From: Streptacidiphilus albus JL83
Lineage (GTDB): Bacteria > Actinomycetota > Actinomycetes > Streptomycetales > Streptomycetaceae
Reading direction: 5' to 3'
Length of the DNA: 64,000 nt
Assembly (NCBI RefSeq): GCF_000744705.1
Contig: NZ_JQML01000001.1
Span: 5,590,017-5,654,016, forward strand
Below are positions 54,044 through 63,683 of this stretch, one piece after another (within the stretch, counting starts at the first letter, position 1; each line of letters opens with the position of its first letter). The translations under genes and the position numbers were made by a program. Under the pieces are notes generated by a model. The model had not been told where the DNA came from, did no database searches, and was given only the letters and a program-made list of their open reading frames with translations.

Positions 54044-54643
54044 TCAGCCGTTGTCCAGCGAGGCGGTGAACTCCCGCACGGCGTCGTAGGACGGCAGCAG
54101 GCCACCGGCGACGGCCTCCGCCAGTGAGGGCGCCGCCGCGTCGCGCACGGACAGCTGGGGCGCGTCGGCGGGCCACTCGATGCCGAGGTCCGGGTCGAGC
54201 GGGTGGACCGTGTGCTCGCCGGTGGGGTTGTAGGTCGCGGAGCAGAAGTAGGACAGCGTCGCGCTCTCGCTGAGCGCGCAGAAGCCGTGGCCCAGGCCCT
54301 CCGAGAGGTAGACCGCGCGGCGGTCCACATCGTCCAGCCGCACGCCCTCCCACCGGCCGAAGGTCGGCGAGCCGACCCGCAGGTCGACGATCACGTCGAG
54401 CACCGCACCGCTGACGCAGCTCACGTACTTCGCCTGGCCGGGCGGCACATCGGCGAAGTGGACGCCGCGGACCACGCCGCGGGCGGACACCGACAGGTTC
54501 GCCTGCGCCAGCCGCAGCGGGTGGCCGACCGCCTCGGCGAGGTGGTCGAAGCGGTAGTACTCCATGAACATGCCGCGCGGGTCGCCGTGCTGCGGGGAGG
54601 TGACCTCCCAGGCGCCCTCGATGCTCAACGGCCGGATCTTCAT
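54044..54643 (-). CDS. rfbC: dTDP-4-dehydrorhamnose 3,5-epimerase
   Basis: The 199-residue enzyme ([20 protein letters not shown]) carries the RmlC signature [20 protein letters not shown] with the catalytic His near residue 62, [14 protein letters not shown] near residue 113 and the Tyr in [10 protein letters not shown] near residue 131. It performs step three of dTDP-L-rhamnose synthesis. It overlaps rfbA by 4 bases (ATGA). Confidence 0.95.
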   Translation of the reverse strand: MKIRPLSIEGAWEVTSPQHGDPRGMFMEYYRFDHLAEAVGHPLRLAQANLSVSARGVVRGVHFADVPPGQAKYVSCVSGAVLDVIVDLRVGSPTFGRWEGVRLDDVDRRAVYLSEGLGHGFCALSESATLSYFCSATYNPTGEHTVHPLDPDLGIEWPADAPQLSVRDAAAPSLAEAVAGGLLPSYDAVREFTASLDNG

Positions 54644-55515
54644 GCGGTGCGCCCTTCAGTCAGCAGTTCGATCAGGTAGGAGCCGTAGCCGCTCTTCAGC
54701 AGCGGCTGCGCCAGTGCGCGGAGCTGGTCGTCGTCCAGGAAGCCCATCCGCCAGGCGACCTCCTCCACGCAGCCGACCTTCAGCCCCTGGCGCTGCTCCA
54801 TCACCCGGACGTACTCGGACGCCTGGACCAGCGAGTCGAAGGTCCCGGTGTCCAGCCAGGCGGTGCCCCGGTCCAGCACGGTGACCTGGAGCTGCCCGCG
54901 CCGCAGGTAGACCTCGTTGACCGCGGTGATCTCCAACTCGCCGCGGGCGCTGGGCTGGAGCGTCCGGGCGACCTCCACCACGCTGTTGTCGTAGAAGTAC
55001 AGGCCGGGGACGGCGTAGCGGGACTTGGGCTTCTCGGGCTTCTCCTCGATGGAGATCACCCGGCCCTCGCGGTCGAACTCGACGACGCCCAGGGCGGCTG
55101 GGTCGGCCACCGGGTAGGCGAAGATCCGCCCGCCGACCAGCGGACCCTGCAGCGAGAGCCGGGTGCCGAGGCCGCTGCCGTGGAAGATGTTGTCGCCGAG
55201 GACCAGCGCCACCTCCTCGTCGCCGATGAAGTCGGCTCCCAGCACGAACGCCTGGGCGATGCCCTCCGGGCGCTCCTGGACCGCGTACTCCAACCGCAGG
55301 CCCCACTGCGAGCCGTCCCCGAGCAGGCGCCGGAACTGGTCCTGGTCCTGCGGAGTGGTGATGATCAGGATCTCCCTGATCCCCGCCATCATCAGGGTGG
55401 TCAGCGGGTAGTAGACCATCGGTTTGTCGAAGACGGGCATGAGCTGCTTCGACACGGCCCGGGTGAGGGGCCAGAGCCGAGAGCCGGTACCGCCGGCCAA
55501 GAGGATTCCACGCAT
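54640..55515 (-). CDS. rfbA: Glucose-1-phosphate thymidylyltransferase
   Basis: The 291-residue enzyme ([20 protein letters not shown]) has the nucleotidyltransferase motif and [11 protein letters not shown] near residue 28. DNIFHGSGL near residue 108 holds a metal-binding Asp. It makes dTDP-glucose from dTTP and glucose-1-phosphate. It is divergent from rfbB (74 bases), so rfbAC and rfbBD are controlled from one short intergenic region. Confidence 0.96.
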   Translation of the reverse strand: MRGILLAGGTGSRLWPLTRAVSKQLMPVFDKPMVYYPLTTLMMAGIREILIITTPQDQDQFRRLLGDGSQWGLRLEYAVQERPEGIAQAFVLGADFIGDEEVALVLGDNIFHGSGLGTRLSLQGPLVGGRIFAYPVADPAALGVVEFDREGRVISIEEKPEKPKSRYAVPGLYFYDNSVVEVARTLQPSARGELEITAVNEVYLRRGQLQVTVLDRGTAWLDTGTFDSLVQASEYVRVMEQRQGLKVGCVEEVAWRMGFLDDDQLRALAQPLLKSGYGSYLIELLTEGRTA

Positions 55516-55574
55516 GGGCGAAGCCTATGTGCTCCGGGGTCGACGGTCCCCCGCCGGGGATCCTTCCGGCCCCG

Positions 55575-55580
55575 TATGAT
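55575..55580 (+). promoter_or_regulatory. rfbB -10 box, leaderless start
   Basis: TATGAT lies 9 bases before the rfbB ATG and no ribosome binding site is present, which points to a leaderless mRNA. The -35 region is weak. Confidence 0.55.
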
Positions 55581-55589
55581 GCCCGTACT

Positions 55590-56567
55590 ATGCGTATCCT
55601 CGTGACCGGCGGCGCCGGCTTCATCGGTTCGGAGTTCGTACGGCAGTTGCTCGGCGCTGACGACTCGCTCCGGATCACCGTCCTGGACAAGCTCACCTAC
55701 TCCGGCGTCGAGGAGAACCTCGCGCCGGTCGCCCACCACCCCGGCTACAGCTTCGTCCGCGGCGACATCTGCGACCCGGACGTCGTCGACCAGGTCATGC
55801 CGGGCCATGACGCGGTGGTCCACTTCGCCGCCGAGTCCCATGTCGACCGCTCCATCGCCGGGGCGGGCCCCTTCGTCACCACCAACGTGCTCGGCACCCA
55901 GGTCCTGCTGGACTCGGCCCGCAAGCACCGGGTCGGCCGCTTCGTCCACGTCTCCACCGACGAGGTCTACGGCTCGATCAGCGAGGGCTCGTGGACCGAG
56001 GAGTGGTCGCTGCAGCCCAACTCGCCCTACTCCGCCTCCAAGGCCGCCTCGGACCTGCTGGCGCTGGCCTACCACCGCACCCACGGCATGGACGTGGTGG
56101 TGACCCGGTGCTCCAACAACTACGGGCACTACCAGTTCCCGGAGAAGCTCATCCCGCTGTTCACCACCAACCTGCTCGACGGCAAGCAGGTCCCGCTGTA
56201 CGGCAACGGCGGCAACATCCGTGACTGGCTGCACGTCTCCGACCACTGCCGGGGGATCGCCCTGGCGCTGGACAAGGGCCGGGCCGGCCAGGTCTACAAC
56301 ATCGGCGGCGGCACCGAGATCACCAACAAGGAGCTCACCGGCCTGCTGCTGGACGCGGCCGGCGCCGGATGGGACATGGTCGTCCCGGTCGAGGACCGCA
56401 AGGGCCACGACCTGCGCTACTCGCTCGACATCAGCAAGATCAGCGAAGAACTCGGCTACTCGCCGCAGGTCCGGTTCGAGGACGGTCTGGCAGCCACCAT
56501 CGCCTGGTACCGCGACAACCGCGCCTGGTGGGAGCCGCTCAAGCGGAAGGCAGCCCTGGAGTCGTGA
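55590..56567 (+). CDS. rfbB: dTDP-glucose 4,6-dehydratase
   Basis: ATG 55590 is chosen because the conserved MRILVTGGAGFIGSEFVRQL start begins there; 325 residues. The Rossmann motif, HFAAESHVDRSI near residue 79, the catalytic STDEVYGS near residue 124 and YSASKAASD (YxxxK) near residue 150 match RmlB. It converts dTDP-glucose to dTDP-4-keto-6-deoxyglucose with tightly bound NAD. rfbD overlaps its stop by 4 bases (GTGA). Confidence 0.96.
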   Translation: MRILVTGGAGFIGSEFVRQLLGADDSLRITVLDKLTYSGVEENLAPVAHHPGYSFVRGDICDPDVVDQVMPGHDAVVHFAAESHVDRSIAGAGPFVTTNVLGTQVLLDSARKHRVGRFVHVSTDEVYGSISEGSWTEEWSLQPNSPYSASKAASDLLALAYHRTHGMDVVVTRCSNNYGHYQFPEKLIPLFTTNLLDGKQVPLYGNGGNIRDWLHVSDHCRGIALALDKGRAGQVYNIGGGTEITNKELTGLLLDAAGAGWDMVVPVEDRKGHDLRYSLDISKISEELGYSPQVRFEDGLAATIAWYRDNRAWWEPLKRKAALES

Positions 56568-57493
56568 GCCGGTCCGAGCACAGCAGCTGGTTGGTCACCG
56601 GCGCGGGGGGGATGCTCGGCCAGGACCTGCTGGCCGTTCTCGCTGCGGTACCAGGGGTCCAGGTCACCGGGGCGACCCGGGCCGACCTCGACATCACCCG
56701 TCCCGAGGCGGTCGCCGCCGCCGTCGGTGACTACGACATCGTCGTCAACGCCGCGGGCTGGACCGACGTGGACGGCGCGGAGACCCCGGAGGGGGAGGCC
56801 GCCGCGGCGGCCGTCAACGCCGCCGGGGTGCACAACCTCGCCGCGGCCTGTGGCGCCCGCAGTGCACTGCTGCTCCATGTCTCCAGCGACTACGTGTTCG
56901 ACGGATCGGCCACCATGCCGTACCCGGAGCACGCCAGGACCGGCCCGCTGAACGCCTACGGCCGGACCAAGCTGCTGGGGGAGCAGGCCGTCACCGGGCT
57001 GCTGCCGAGCCGGGGCTATGTGGTCCGCACCGCCTGGCTCTACGGTGAGCACGGCAAGAACTTCCCGGCGACCATGCTCCGGCTGGCCGCCGAACGGCCC
57101 ACCATCGACGTCGTCCAGGACCAGCGGGGCCAGCCCACCTGGTCGCTCCAGCTGGCGGGGAAGCTGGCGGAGCTCGGCCGGGCCGCCCTTCGGGGCGACG
57201 CCCCGGCCGGGATCTACCACGGCACCGCCTCCGGGGCCACCACCTGGTTCGGCCTGGCCCGCGCGGTGCTCGGGCTGTCCGGCCTCGATCCCGAGCGGAT
57301 CCGGCCGACCACCTCCACCGCGTACGTCCGGGCCGCCCGGCGGCCCCGCTACAGCGTGCTGGGCCACGACAGCTGGGCCAGGGCCGGCCTGGCGCCGCTC
57401 CCCGACTGGCGCTCCGGCGTGGAGGAGGCGCTCCGGCGCCCGGCCTTCCAGGCCCTGCAGCCGGGACGCCTCCAGCCGGCCGAGCAGCGATAA
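56564..57493 (+). CDS. rfbD: dTDP-4-dehydrorhamnose reductase
   Basis: GTG 56564 overlaps the rfbB stop; 309 residues. VTGAGGMLGQDLLAVL near residue 10, NAAGWTDVDGAE near residue 64, HVSSDYVFDGS near residue 105 and YGRTKLLGE near residue 131 are RmlD features. It reduces dTDP-4-keto-rhamnose to dTDP-L-rhamnose using NADPH. The flippase gene starts 14 bases later. Confidence 0.95.
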   Translation: MSRSEHSSWLVTGAGGMLGQDLLAVLAAVPGVQVTGATRADLDITRPEAVAAAVGDYDIVVNAAGWTDVDGAETPEGEAAAAAVNAAGVHNLAAACGARSALLLHVSSDYVFDGSATMPYPEHARTGPLNAYGRTKLLGEQAVTGLLPSRGYVVRTAWLYGEHGKNFPATMLRLAAERPTIDVVQDQRGQPTWSLQLAGKLAELGRAALRGDAPAGIYHGTASGATTWFGLARAVLGLSGLDPERIRPTTSTAYVRAARRPRYSVLGHDSWARAGLAPLPDWRSGVEEALRRPAFQALQPGRLQPAEQR

Positions 57494-57507
57494 AGAATCG
57501 AACCGCA

Positions 57508-58839
57508 ATGAACAAGAAGATCGCTCGTGTGCTGAGCGTCGTCCCGCCGGGTACCCACCTGATCATCGGCGGGACCCTGGTCCTCGGGGCGGCCTCGTAC
57601 ATCCAGATCGCCGCCGCGAACCACGCCCTGACCGGCGACCCGAGGGCCGCGGTGTCCGCGCTCTGGTCGCTGATCATGACGCTCACCCTGGGCCTCTTCT
57701 TCCCGGTCGAGCAGGAGCTCACCCGGGTGGTCGCGGCCCGGGCGGTGCGCGGCGACGGGATCATGCCGGTGGTGCGCCGGGCGACCGTGGTCACCCTGGG
57801 CATCATCGCGGTCTTCGCCCTGGCCATCGCCCTGTTCGCCGGGCCGGTCGCCAGGGTCTTCCTGCACGGCCAGACCGAGCTGCTCTGGGCCTTCGCCGCG
57901 GCCATGGCCGGCATGGGGCTGGCCTTCGCCACCCGCGGCGTGCTGGCCGGACTGGGGCGCTTCAACGCCTACGGGGTCTCGCTCGGCATCGACGGCGGAC
58001 TGCGGATCGTGCTGGCGCTGGCGCTGCTGCTGGGCGGCTCGCACTCGGCGCTGGACTTCGCGCTGGTGCTGGCGGTCGCGCCGCTGGGAGCGGTGCTGTG
58101 CACCCTGCCGGCCATGCTCAGGGGCTGCTCGGCCGGACCCCAGATGCGCTGGTCGGAGCTGTTCCAGAACACCGGACTGCTGATCACCTCCTCGCTGCTG
58201 GCCCAGGTGGTGGTGAACGCCGCGGTGCTCGCCACCGGGGTGCTGGCCCCGCTGGACACCAACCTCCAGGTGGCGATCCTCAACGCCGGGGTGCTGTGCC
58301 GGGTGCCGCTGTTCGTCTTCGGCTCGCTCCAGCCGACCCTGATGACCGGCCTCTCCACGGCCGCGACCTCGGGGGACGGGCCCGGGTTCCGGAAGATGCT
58401 GGTGCAGACCTGCGGCGTGGTCGGCGGCCTCGGGGTGCTCGGCGCGGTGCCGGCGGTGCTGATCGGACCCTGGCTGCTGCGCACCTTCATGGGCGCCCCG
58501 CCGGTGCTCGGCCCGATGGACCTCTTCTGGTTCTCGGCCGGGACGATGTTCTACATGCTCGCCATGGTCCTCGGACAGGCACTGGTGGCCATGGGACGGC
58601 ATGTGCTGCAGTTGGCCGGCTGGGCCTTCGGCACGGCAGTGCTGCTGGGTGTCACCTGTGTGCCCGGATCGGTCGCGCTGAGGGTGGAGGTGTCATACTT
58701 CCTGGGTTCGCTCAGTACGGCCGTGCTGCTGCTGGGTCTCATCTGGCGCGAGTCCAGGCGCACCGCGCGTCCCCACGGGGCCGCCGACACGCCGGCACCC
58801 GGCCGGGCGGCAAGGCCCCGGGCCACCGAATCCCTCTAG
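57508..58839 (+). CDS. MOP-superfamily flippase (Wzx-like)
   Basis: The 443-residue membrane protein (MNKKIARVLSVVPPGTHLII) has about twelve to fourteen helices without long loops. The pattern matches the polysaccharide biosynthesis flippase group of the MATE/MOP superfamily. It probably moves a lipid-linked oligosaccharide to the outer face of the membrane. It follows rfbD in the same operon. The C-terminus is a polar tail (RRTARPHGAADTPAPGRAAR). Individual family members are poorly conserved, so the assignment rests on topology and context. Confidence 0.75.
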   Translation: MNKKIARVLSVVPPGTHLIIGGTLVLGAASYIQIAAANHALTGDPRAAVSALWSLIMTLTLGLFFPVEQELTRVVAARAVRGDGIMPVVRRATVVTLGIIAVFALAIALFAGPVARVFLHGQTELLWAFAAAMAGMGLAFATRGVLAGLGRFNAYGVSLGIDGGLRIVLALALLLGGSHSALDFALVLAVAPLGAVLCTLPAMLRGCSAGPQMRWSELFQNTGLLITSSLLAQVVVNAAVLATGVLAPLDTNLQVAILNAGVLCRVPLFVFGSLQPTLMTGLSTAATSGDGPGFRKMLVQTCGVVGGLGVLGAVPAVLIGPWLLRTFMGAPPVLGPMDLFWFSAGTMFYMLAMVLGQALVAMGRHVLQLAGWAFGTAVLLGVTCVPGSVALRVEVSYFLGSLSTAVLLLGLIWRESRRTARPHGAADTPAPGRAARPRATESL

Positions 58840-58868
58840 TCGACTTCCAGGTGAAAGGCGCGACTTCC

Positions 58869-59276
58869 GTGCAACTTTCCGTGCTCACCTCCATCACCAG
58901 CGTGGTGGTGATGGCATGCATCCTGGAGCTGCTGCGCCGTCAGCAGCTTCGGGAGAAGTACGCGGTCATCTGGCTGACGATCGGTGTCGTCACGGTTCCG
59001 CTCGGCTTCTTCCCGACCCTGCTCAACGGGGTGGCGCGGCGGCTGGGCGTGGCGAACGGCGCGAGCCTGGTGCTCTTCGCCGGGTTCGTCCTGCTGCTGA
59101 TGGTCTGTCTGCACCTCAGCTGGGAGGCGAGCCGACTGGAGGCCGAGACCCGGATACTGTCCGAGGAAGTCGCCCTGGTGCGCAGCAAGGTCAATCAGCA
59201 CTCCCTCCTCATCGAGTCCCTGCAGCCGACCGAGCAGTCCGCCGAGGGCCGGGAAGAGCACGAGGTCCAGGTATGA
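58869..59276 (+). CDS. DUF2304 family small membrane protein
   Basis: GTG 58869 starts a 135-residue protein with three transmembrane helices (SITSVVVMACILELL; YAVIWLTIGVVTVPLGFF; ASLVLFAGFVLLLMVCLHLS) and a C-terminal coiled coil (SRLEAETRILSEEVALVRSK). DUF2304 proteins are regularly paired with GT2 enzymes of the DPM1 type, as in mycobacterial Rv3632-PpgS. Its stop overlaps the next start by 4 bases (ATGA), so it is translated with the glycosyltransferase. Confidence 0.85.
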   Translation: MQLSVLTSITSVVVMACILELLRRQQLREKYAVIWLTIGVVTVPLGFFPTLLNGVARRLGVANGASLVLFAGFVLLLMVCLHLSWEASRLEAETRILSEEVALVRSKVNQHSLLIESLQPTEQSAEGREEHEVQV

Positions 59277-60031
59277 ACCCGGAACAGCGCGTCCTGATCA
59301 TCCTGCCCGCCTGGAACGAGTCAGAGGGCCTGCCGATGGTCCTCAAGGAGATCCAGACCAAGCTCCCGGGCGTCGACGCCCTGGTCGTGGACGACGGCTC
59401 GCTCGACGACACCGCCCGGGTCGCGGCGGCGGCGGGCGCCACGGTGGTGCGGCTGCCGTACAACCTCGGCGTGGGCGGGGCCATGCGCCTCGGCTACCGC
59501 TACGCCCACGAGCACGACTACGACGTGGCGATCCAGGTCGACGCGGACGGTCAGCACGACCCGTCCTACGTACCCGAGTTGCTGAAGGCGCTGGACCACT
59601 GCGACCTGGCGATCGGCGCGCGCTTCGCCGGGGCCGGCGACTACAGCGTCCGCGGTCCGCGGAAGTGGGCGATGCGGCTGCTGTCCGGGGTGCTCTCCCG
59701 GATAGCGCGTACCAAGCTGACCGACACCACCTCCGGCTTCCGGGCCTGCAACAAGCACCTGATCGCCTTCTTCGCGCGCTGGTACCCGGTGGAGTACCTG
59801 GGTGACACCGTGGAGAGCATGGTCGGCGCGATCCGCTGCGGCTTCACCGTGCGCCAGGTGCCGGTCGCGATGCGCGAGCGCACCACCGGAACCCCCAGCG
59901 CCTCCCCGGTGAAGGCCATGGTCTACCTGGGCCGGGCCGGCTTCGTGCTGCTGCTGGCGATGATCAGGCGGATGCCGAACCGTCCCGGCGTCGTCGCCGA
60001 GGCTCCCGTGCCGGCGGCCGCGCAGGTTTGA
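59273..60031 (+). CDS. Family 2 glycosyltransferase (polyprenyl-phosphate type)
   Basis: The 252-residue protein (MNPEQRVLIILPAWNESEGL) has VVDDGSLDDTARVA near residue 42, LPYNLGVGGAMRLGYRYA near residue 60 and VDADGQHDPSYV (DxD) near residue 84. It lacks the two C-terminal membrane helices seen in GtrB; the DUF2304 partner may supply the anchor. It probably attaches a sugar to polyprenyl phosphate. The TGA stop codon (60029-60031) lies inside the -35 box of the S10 promoter. Confidence 0.88.
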   Translation: MNPEQRVLIILPAWNESEGLPMVLKEIQTKLPGVDALVVDDGSLDDTARVAAAAGATVVRLPYNLGVGGAMRLGYRYAHEHDYDVAIQVDADGQHDPSYVPELLKALDHCDLAIGARFAGAGDYSVRGPRKWAMRLLSGVLSRIARTKLTDTTSGFRACNKHLIAFFARWYPVEYLGDTVESMVGAIRCGFTVRQVPVAMRERTTGTPSASPVKAMVYLGRAGFVLLLAMIRRMPNRPGVVAEAPVPAAAQV

Positions 60032-60056
60032 CAACAGCGCCCCGATGGGTAGCCTC
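60028..60056 (+). promoter_or_regulatory. S10 operon promoter overlapping the preceding stop codon
   Basis: TTGACA (60028-60033) and TAGCCT (60051-60056) are exactly 17 bases apart. The glycosyltransferase stop codon is part of the -35 box. The predicted start near 60063 leaves a leader of about 410 bases before rpsJ. Confidence 0.82.
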
Positions 60057-60356
60057 ATCGGCCCGGATTGGCGTCGCCTCTGTCTGGTATGGCACACTGT
60101 TCAAGTTGCTCGGTTGAGTGCCGATGCTGCGCGTCTCCGCCTTCAGGTCGGCGGGGGACCGGAAGCAAGTCCCACAGTACTCGTCGTGCCCGTGTACGGC
60201 CGTTGCCTAGTTGATGTTGACGAAGCGCGGCAGCTGCGGCGCGGACGTACGGGAATCTTCCGGGAAGGGCAAGCAGGCGCTCGATCCGGCGTTTCGCCCC
60301 GGTGTCGACCTCACAGTCGCACCAGTGTGGGCCGAGAGTTCGACCAAGGATTTTTT

Positions 60357-60467
60357 ATGGCGGGCAGCGCGACACGCCCGACCGCGTGGGTCGAAGGAAC
60401 GCCACTGGGGCCTCCACCCGGGGGACCCGGCCGCAGAAGCAGCAAGACGACACAGAAGGACTACTGA
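60357..60467 (+). CDS. Possible 36-codon leader peptide before rpsJ
   Basis: AAGGA (60346-60350) is 6 bases before ATG 60357. The peptide starts MAGSATRPTAWVEG and ends KTTQKDY; its stop codon is 6 bases before the rpsJ ATG, which suggests translational coupling. The same T-[HR]-P-T-A-W-V segment occurs at the same codon positions in the rpsL leader ORF. Confidence 0.5.
   Translation: MAGSATRPTAWVEGTPLGPPPGGPGRRSSKTTQKDY
60370..60393 (+). promoter_or_regulatory. 24-base leader element shared with the str operon
   Basis: It begins CGACACGCCCGACC and ends GCGTGGGTCG, differing from 38445-38468 at one base. It starts 13 bases after the A of the small ORF's ATG, the same distance as in the rpsL leader. 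Confidence 0.75.
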
Positions 60468-60473
60468 GAAGCC

Positions 60474-60782
60474 ATGGCGGGACAGAAGATCCGCATCCGG
60501 CTCAAGGCCTACGACCACGAGGTCATCGACTCCTCGGCGAAGAAGATCGTCGAGACGGTGACGCGTACTGGTGCGCAGGTTGCGGGCCCGGTGCCACTGC
60601 CCACTGAGAAGAACGTGTACTGCGTCATCCGCTCGCCGCACAAGTACAAGGACTCGCGCGAGCACTTCGAGATGCGCACGCACAAGCGTCTGATCGACAT
60701 CCTCGACCCGACCCCCAAGACCGTTGACTCTCTGATGCGACTCGACCTCCCGGCCGGCGTCGACATCGAGATCAAGCTCTGA
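60474..60782 (+). CDS. rpsJ: 30S ribosomal protein S10
   Basis: The 102-residue protein ([20 protein letters not shown]) is the full normal length. [20 protein letters not shown] carries the loop that contacts 16S rRNA. S10 also binds NusB and NusG, coupling translation to transcription. First gene of the S10 operon; rplC follows after 15 bases. Confidence 0.99.
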   Translation: MAGQKIRIRLKAYDHEVIDSSAKKIVETVTRTGAQVAGPVPLPTEKNVYCVIRSPHKYKDSREHFEMRTHKRLIDILDPTPKTVDSLMRLDLPAGVDIEIKL

Positions 60783-60797
60783 AGGGGCTGAGCGAAG

Positions 60798-61442
60798 ATG
60801 GCTAAGCAGATGAAGGGCATCCTGGGCGAGAAGCTCGGCATGACCCAGGTCTGGGACGAGAACAACCGGATCGTTCCGGTGACCGTCGTCAAGGCCGGGC
60901 CCAATGTCGTGACCCAGGTCCACACCGCTGATGGCACCGGCTACGACGCCGTGCAGATCGGCTTCGGCGAGATCGACCCGCGCAAGGTGAACAAGCCCCT
61001 CGCGGGCCACTTCGCCAAGGCCGGCGTCACCCCCCGTCGCCACCTCGTCGAGCTGCGCACCAGCGACGCCGCCGAGTACACCCTGGGCCAGGAGATCACC
61101 GCTGAGGTGTTCGAGGCCGGTATCAAGGTCGACGTGACCGGTACCAGCAAGGGCAAGGGCTTCGCGGGTGTCATGAAGCGCCACAACTTCCACGGTCTGG
61201 GCGCCGGCCACGGTGTGCAGCGCAAGCACCGTTCGCCCGGCTCGATCGGTGGCTGCGCCACCCCGGGTCGCGTGTTCAAGGGCATGAAGATGGCCGGTCG
61301 CATGGGACACGAGCGTGTGACCACCCAGAACCTGACCATCCACGCCGTTGACGCGGAGAAGGGCCTGCTGCTCATCAAGGGCGCAATCCCCGGTCCGAAC
61401 GGCGGCCTCATCCTGGTCCGCACTGCGGCGAAGGGGGCCTGA
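60798..61442 (+). CDS. rplC: 50S ribosomal protein L3
   Basis: The 214-residue protein ([20 protein letters not shown]) has the L3 signature [19 protein letters not shown] near residue 115 and the central extension toward the peptidyl transferase centre ([20 protein letters not shown]). rplD starts 4 bases after its stop. Confidence 0.99.
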   Translation: MAKQMKGILGEKLGMTQVWDENNRIVPVTVVKAGPNVVTQVHTADGTGYDAVQIGFGEIDPRKVNKPLAGHFAKAGVTPRRHLVELRTSDAAEYTLGQEITAEVFEAGIKVDVTGTSKGKGFAGVMKRHNFHGLGAGHGVQRKHRSPGSIGGCATPGRVFKGMKMAGRMGHERVTTQNLTIHAVDAEKGLLLIKGAIPGPNGGLILVRTAAKGA

Positions 61443-61446
61443 AGCA

Positions 61447-62124
61447 ATGAGCACCATCAACGTTCTCTCCCCTGCGGGTGAGACTGTCGGCACCGTTGAG
61501 CTGCCGGCCGAGATCTTCGACGCGAAGGTCAGCATTCCGCTGATCCACCAGGTCGTCGTCGCCCAGCTGGCTGCGGCCCGCCAGGGCACGCACAAGACCA
61601 AGACCCGCGCCGAGGTCCGTGGCGGCGGCCGCAAGCCGTACCGCCAGAAGGGCACCGGCCGCGCCCGTCAGGGCTCGACCCGCGCTCCGCAGTTCGCCGG
61701 CGGTGGCGTCGTGCACGGCCCCCAGCCGCGCGACTACTCGCAGCGGACCCCCAAGAAGATGAAGGCCGCCGCGCTCCGTGGCGCCCTCACCGACCGGGCG
61801 CACAACTCCCGCATCCACGTCATCACCGGCGTGACCGCGGGCGAGGCGCCGTCCACCAAGGCTGCCCGCACCCTGATCGGCAAGATCAGCGAGCGCAAGA
61901 ACGTCCTCCTCGTCGTCGAGCGCGACGACGAGCTGGCGATCAAGAGCGCCCGCAACCTGCCCGAGGTGCACATCCTGGACGCCGGTCAGCTGAACACCTA
62001 CGACGTGCTCGTCTCCGACGATGTGGTCTTCACCCAGGCCGCCTTCGAGCGCTTCGTGAGCGGCCCTGCCGCGTCCGCGAAGGCCGTTGCCTCCTCGAGC
62101 GAGCTCGAAGGGAGCGACGCCTGA
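61447..62124 (+). CDS. rplD: 50S ribosomal protein L4
   Basis: ATG 61447 gives 225 residues ([20 protein letters not shown]). The tunnel loop [20 protein letters not shown] lies near residues 58-77, where macrolide-resistance changes occur; it looks normal. The stop overlaps the rplW start by one base. Confidence 0.98.
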   Translation: MSTINVLSPAGETVGTVELPAEIFDAKVSIPLIHQVVVAQLAAARQGTHKTKTRAEVRGGGRKPYRQKGTGRARQGSTRAPQFAGGGVVHGPQPRDYSQRTPKKMKAAALRGALTDRAHNSRIHVITGVTAGEAPSTKAARTLIGKISERKNVLLVVERDDELAIKSARNLPEVHILDAGQLNTYDVLVSDDVVFTQAAFERFVSGPAASAKAVASSSELEGSDA

Positions 62125-62453
62125 TGAGCGACGCAACGATCACCAGCAAGACGTTCACGGACCCCCGTGACGTCCTGGTCAAGCCGGTCATCTCGGAGAA
62201 GAGCTACGCGCTCCTCGACGAGGGCAAGTACACGTTCATCGTGGCGCCGGGCTCCAACAAGACCCAGATCAAGCAGGCCGTCGAGGCGGTCTTCGCGGTC
62301 AAGGTTGCCAACGTCAACACGATCAACCGTCAGGGCAAGCGCAAGCGCTCCAAGACCGGTTTCGGCAAGCGCAAGGACACCAAGCGCGCCATCGTGACGC
62401 TGGCAGAGGGCAGCAAGCCCATCGACATCTTCGGGGCTCCGACCTCCGCCTGA
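62124..62453 (+). CDS. rplW: 50S ribosomal protein L23
   Basis: The 109-residue protein ([20 protein letters not shown]) has [20 protein letters not shown] and [13 protein letters not shown], typical of L23 at the tunnel exit, where SRP and trigger factor dock. It is translated in coupling with rplD. Confidence 0.98.
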   Translation: MSDATITSKTFTDPRDVLVKPVISEKSYALLDEGKYTFIVAPGSNKTQIKQAVEAVFAVKVANVNTINRQGKRKRSKTGFGKRKDTKRAIVTLAEGSKPIDIFGAPTSA

Positions 62454-62495
62454 CGGCGAGTCGGATAACCGAAACGGACGAGGACAGAAGAAGCC

Positions 62496-63332
<837 letters not shown>

Positions 63333-63343
63333 GAGCAGTCTCG

Positions 63344-63625
63344 ATGCCGCGCAGCCTCAAGAAGGGGCCCTTCGTCGACGACCACCTCATGAAGAAGGTG
63401 GACGTTCAGAACGAAGCTGGTACCCAGAACGTCATCAAGACCTGGTCCCGGCGCTCGATGATCGTGCCGGCGATGCTGGGCCACACCCTCGCGGTGCACG
63501 ACGGTCGCAAGCACGTCCCGGTGTTCGTCACCGAGTCGATGGTCGGCCACAAGCTCGGCGAGTTCGCGCCGACCCGCACCTTCCGCGGCCACGAGAAGGA
63601 CGACCGCAAGTCGCGTCGTCGCTAA
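63344..63625 (+). CDS. rpsS: 30S ribosomal protein S19
   Basis: ATG 63344 follows AGGAGCAG; 93 residues ([20 protein letters not shown]). The signature [19 protein letters not shown] near residue 66 is present. S19 pairs with S13 at the head of the small subunit. Confidence 0.99.
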   Translation: MPRSLKKGPFVDDHLMKKVDVQNEAGTQNVIKTWSRRSMIVPAMLGHTLAVHDGRKHVPVFVTESMVGHKLGEFAPTRTFRGHEKDDRKSRRR

Positions 63626-63683
63626 TCGGCGGAATTGCGAATGACCGATGGTCGCTCTCCGCTCAAGCGGAGGTGAACCGACC

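Larger units (their letters stand above)
60032..60473 (+). promoter_or_regulatory. S10 operon leader
   Basis: This 442-base region has no full-size gene. It carries the promoter above, the shared 24-base element at 60370-60393 and a small ORF at 60357-60467. In E. coli L4 controls the S10 operon through its leader; whether this unrelated leader does so is unknown. Confidence 0.6.

Noticed and set aside
43083-60031. Secondary-metabolite (glycosylated antibiotic) gene cluster
   Set aside because: dTDP-sugar genes are present, but there is no polyketide, peptide or other scaffold gene; flippase, GtrA and GT-C-like proteins point to a surface polymer.
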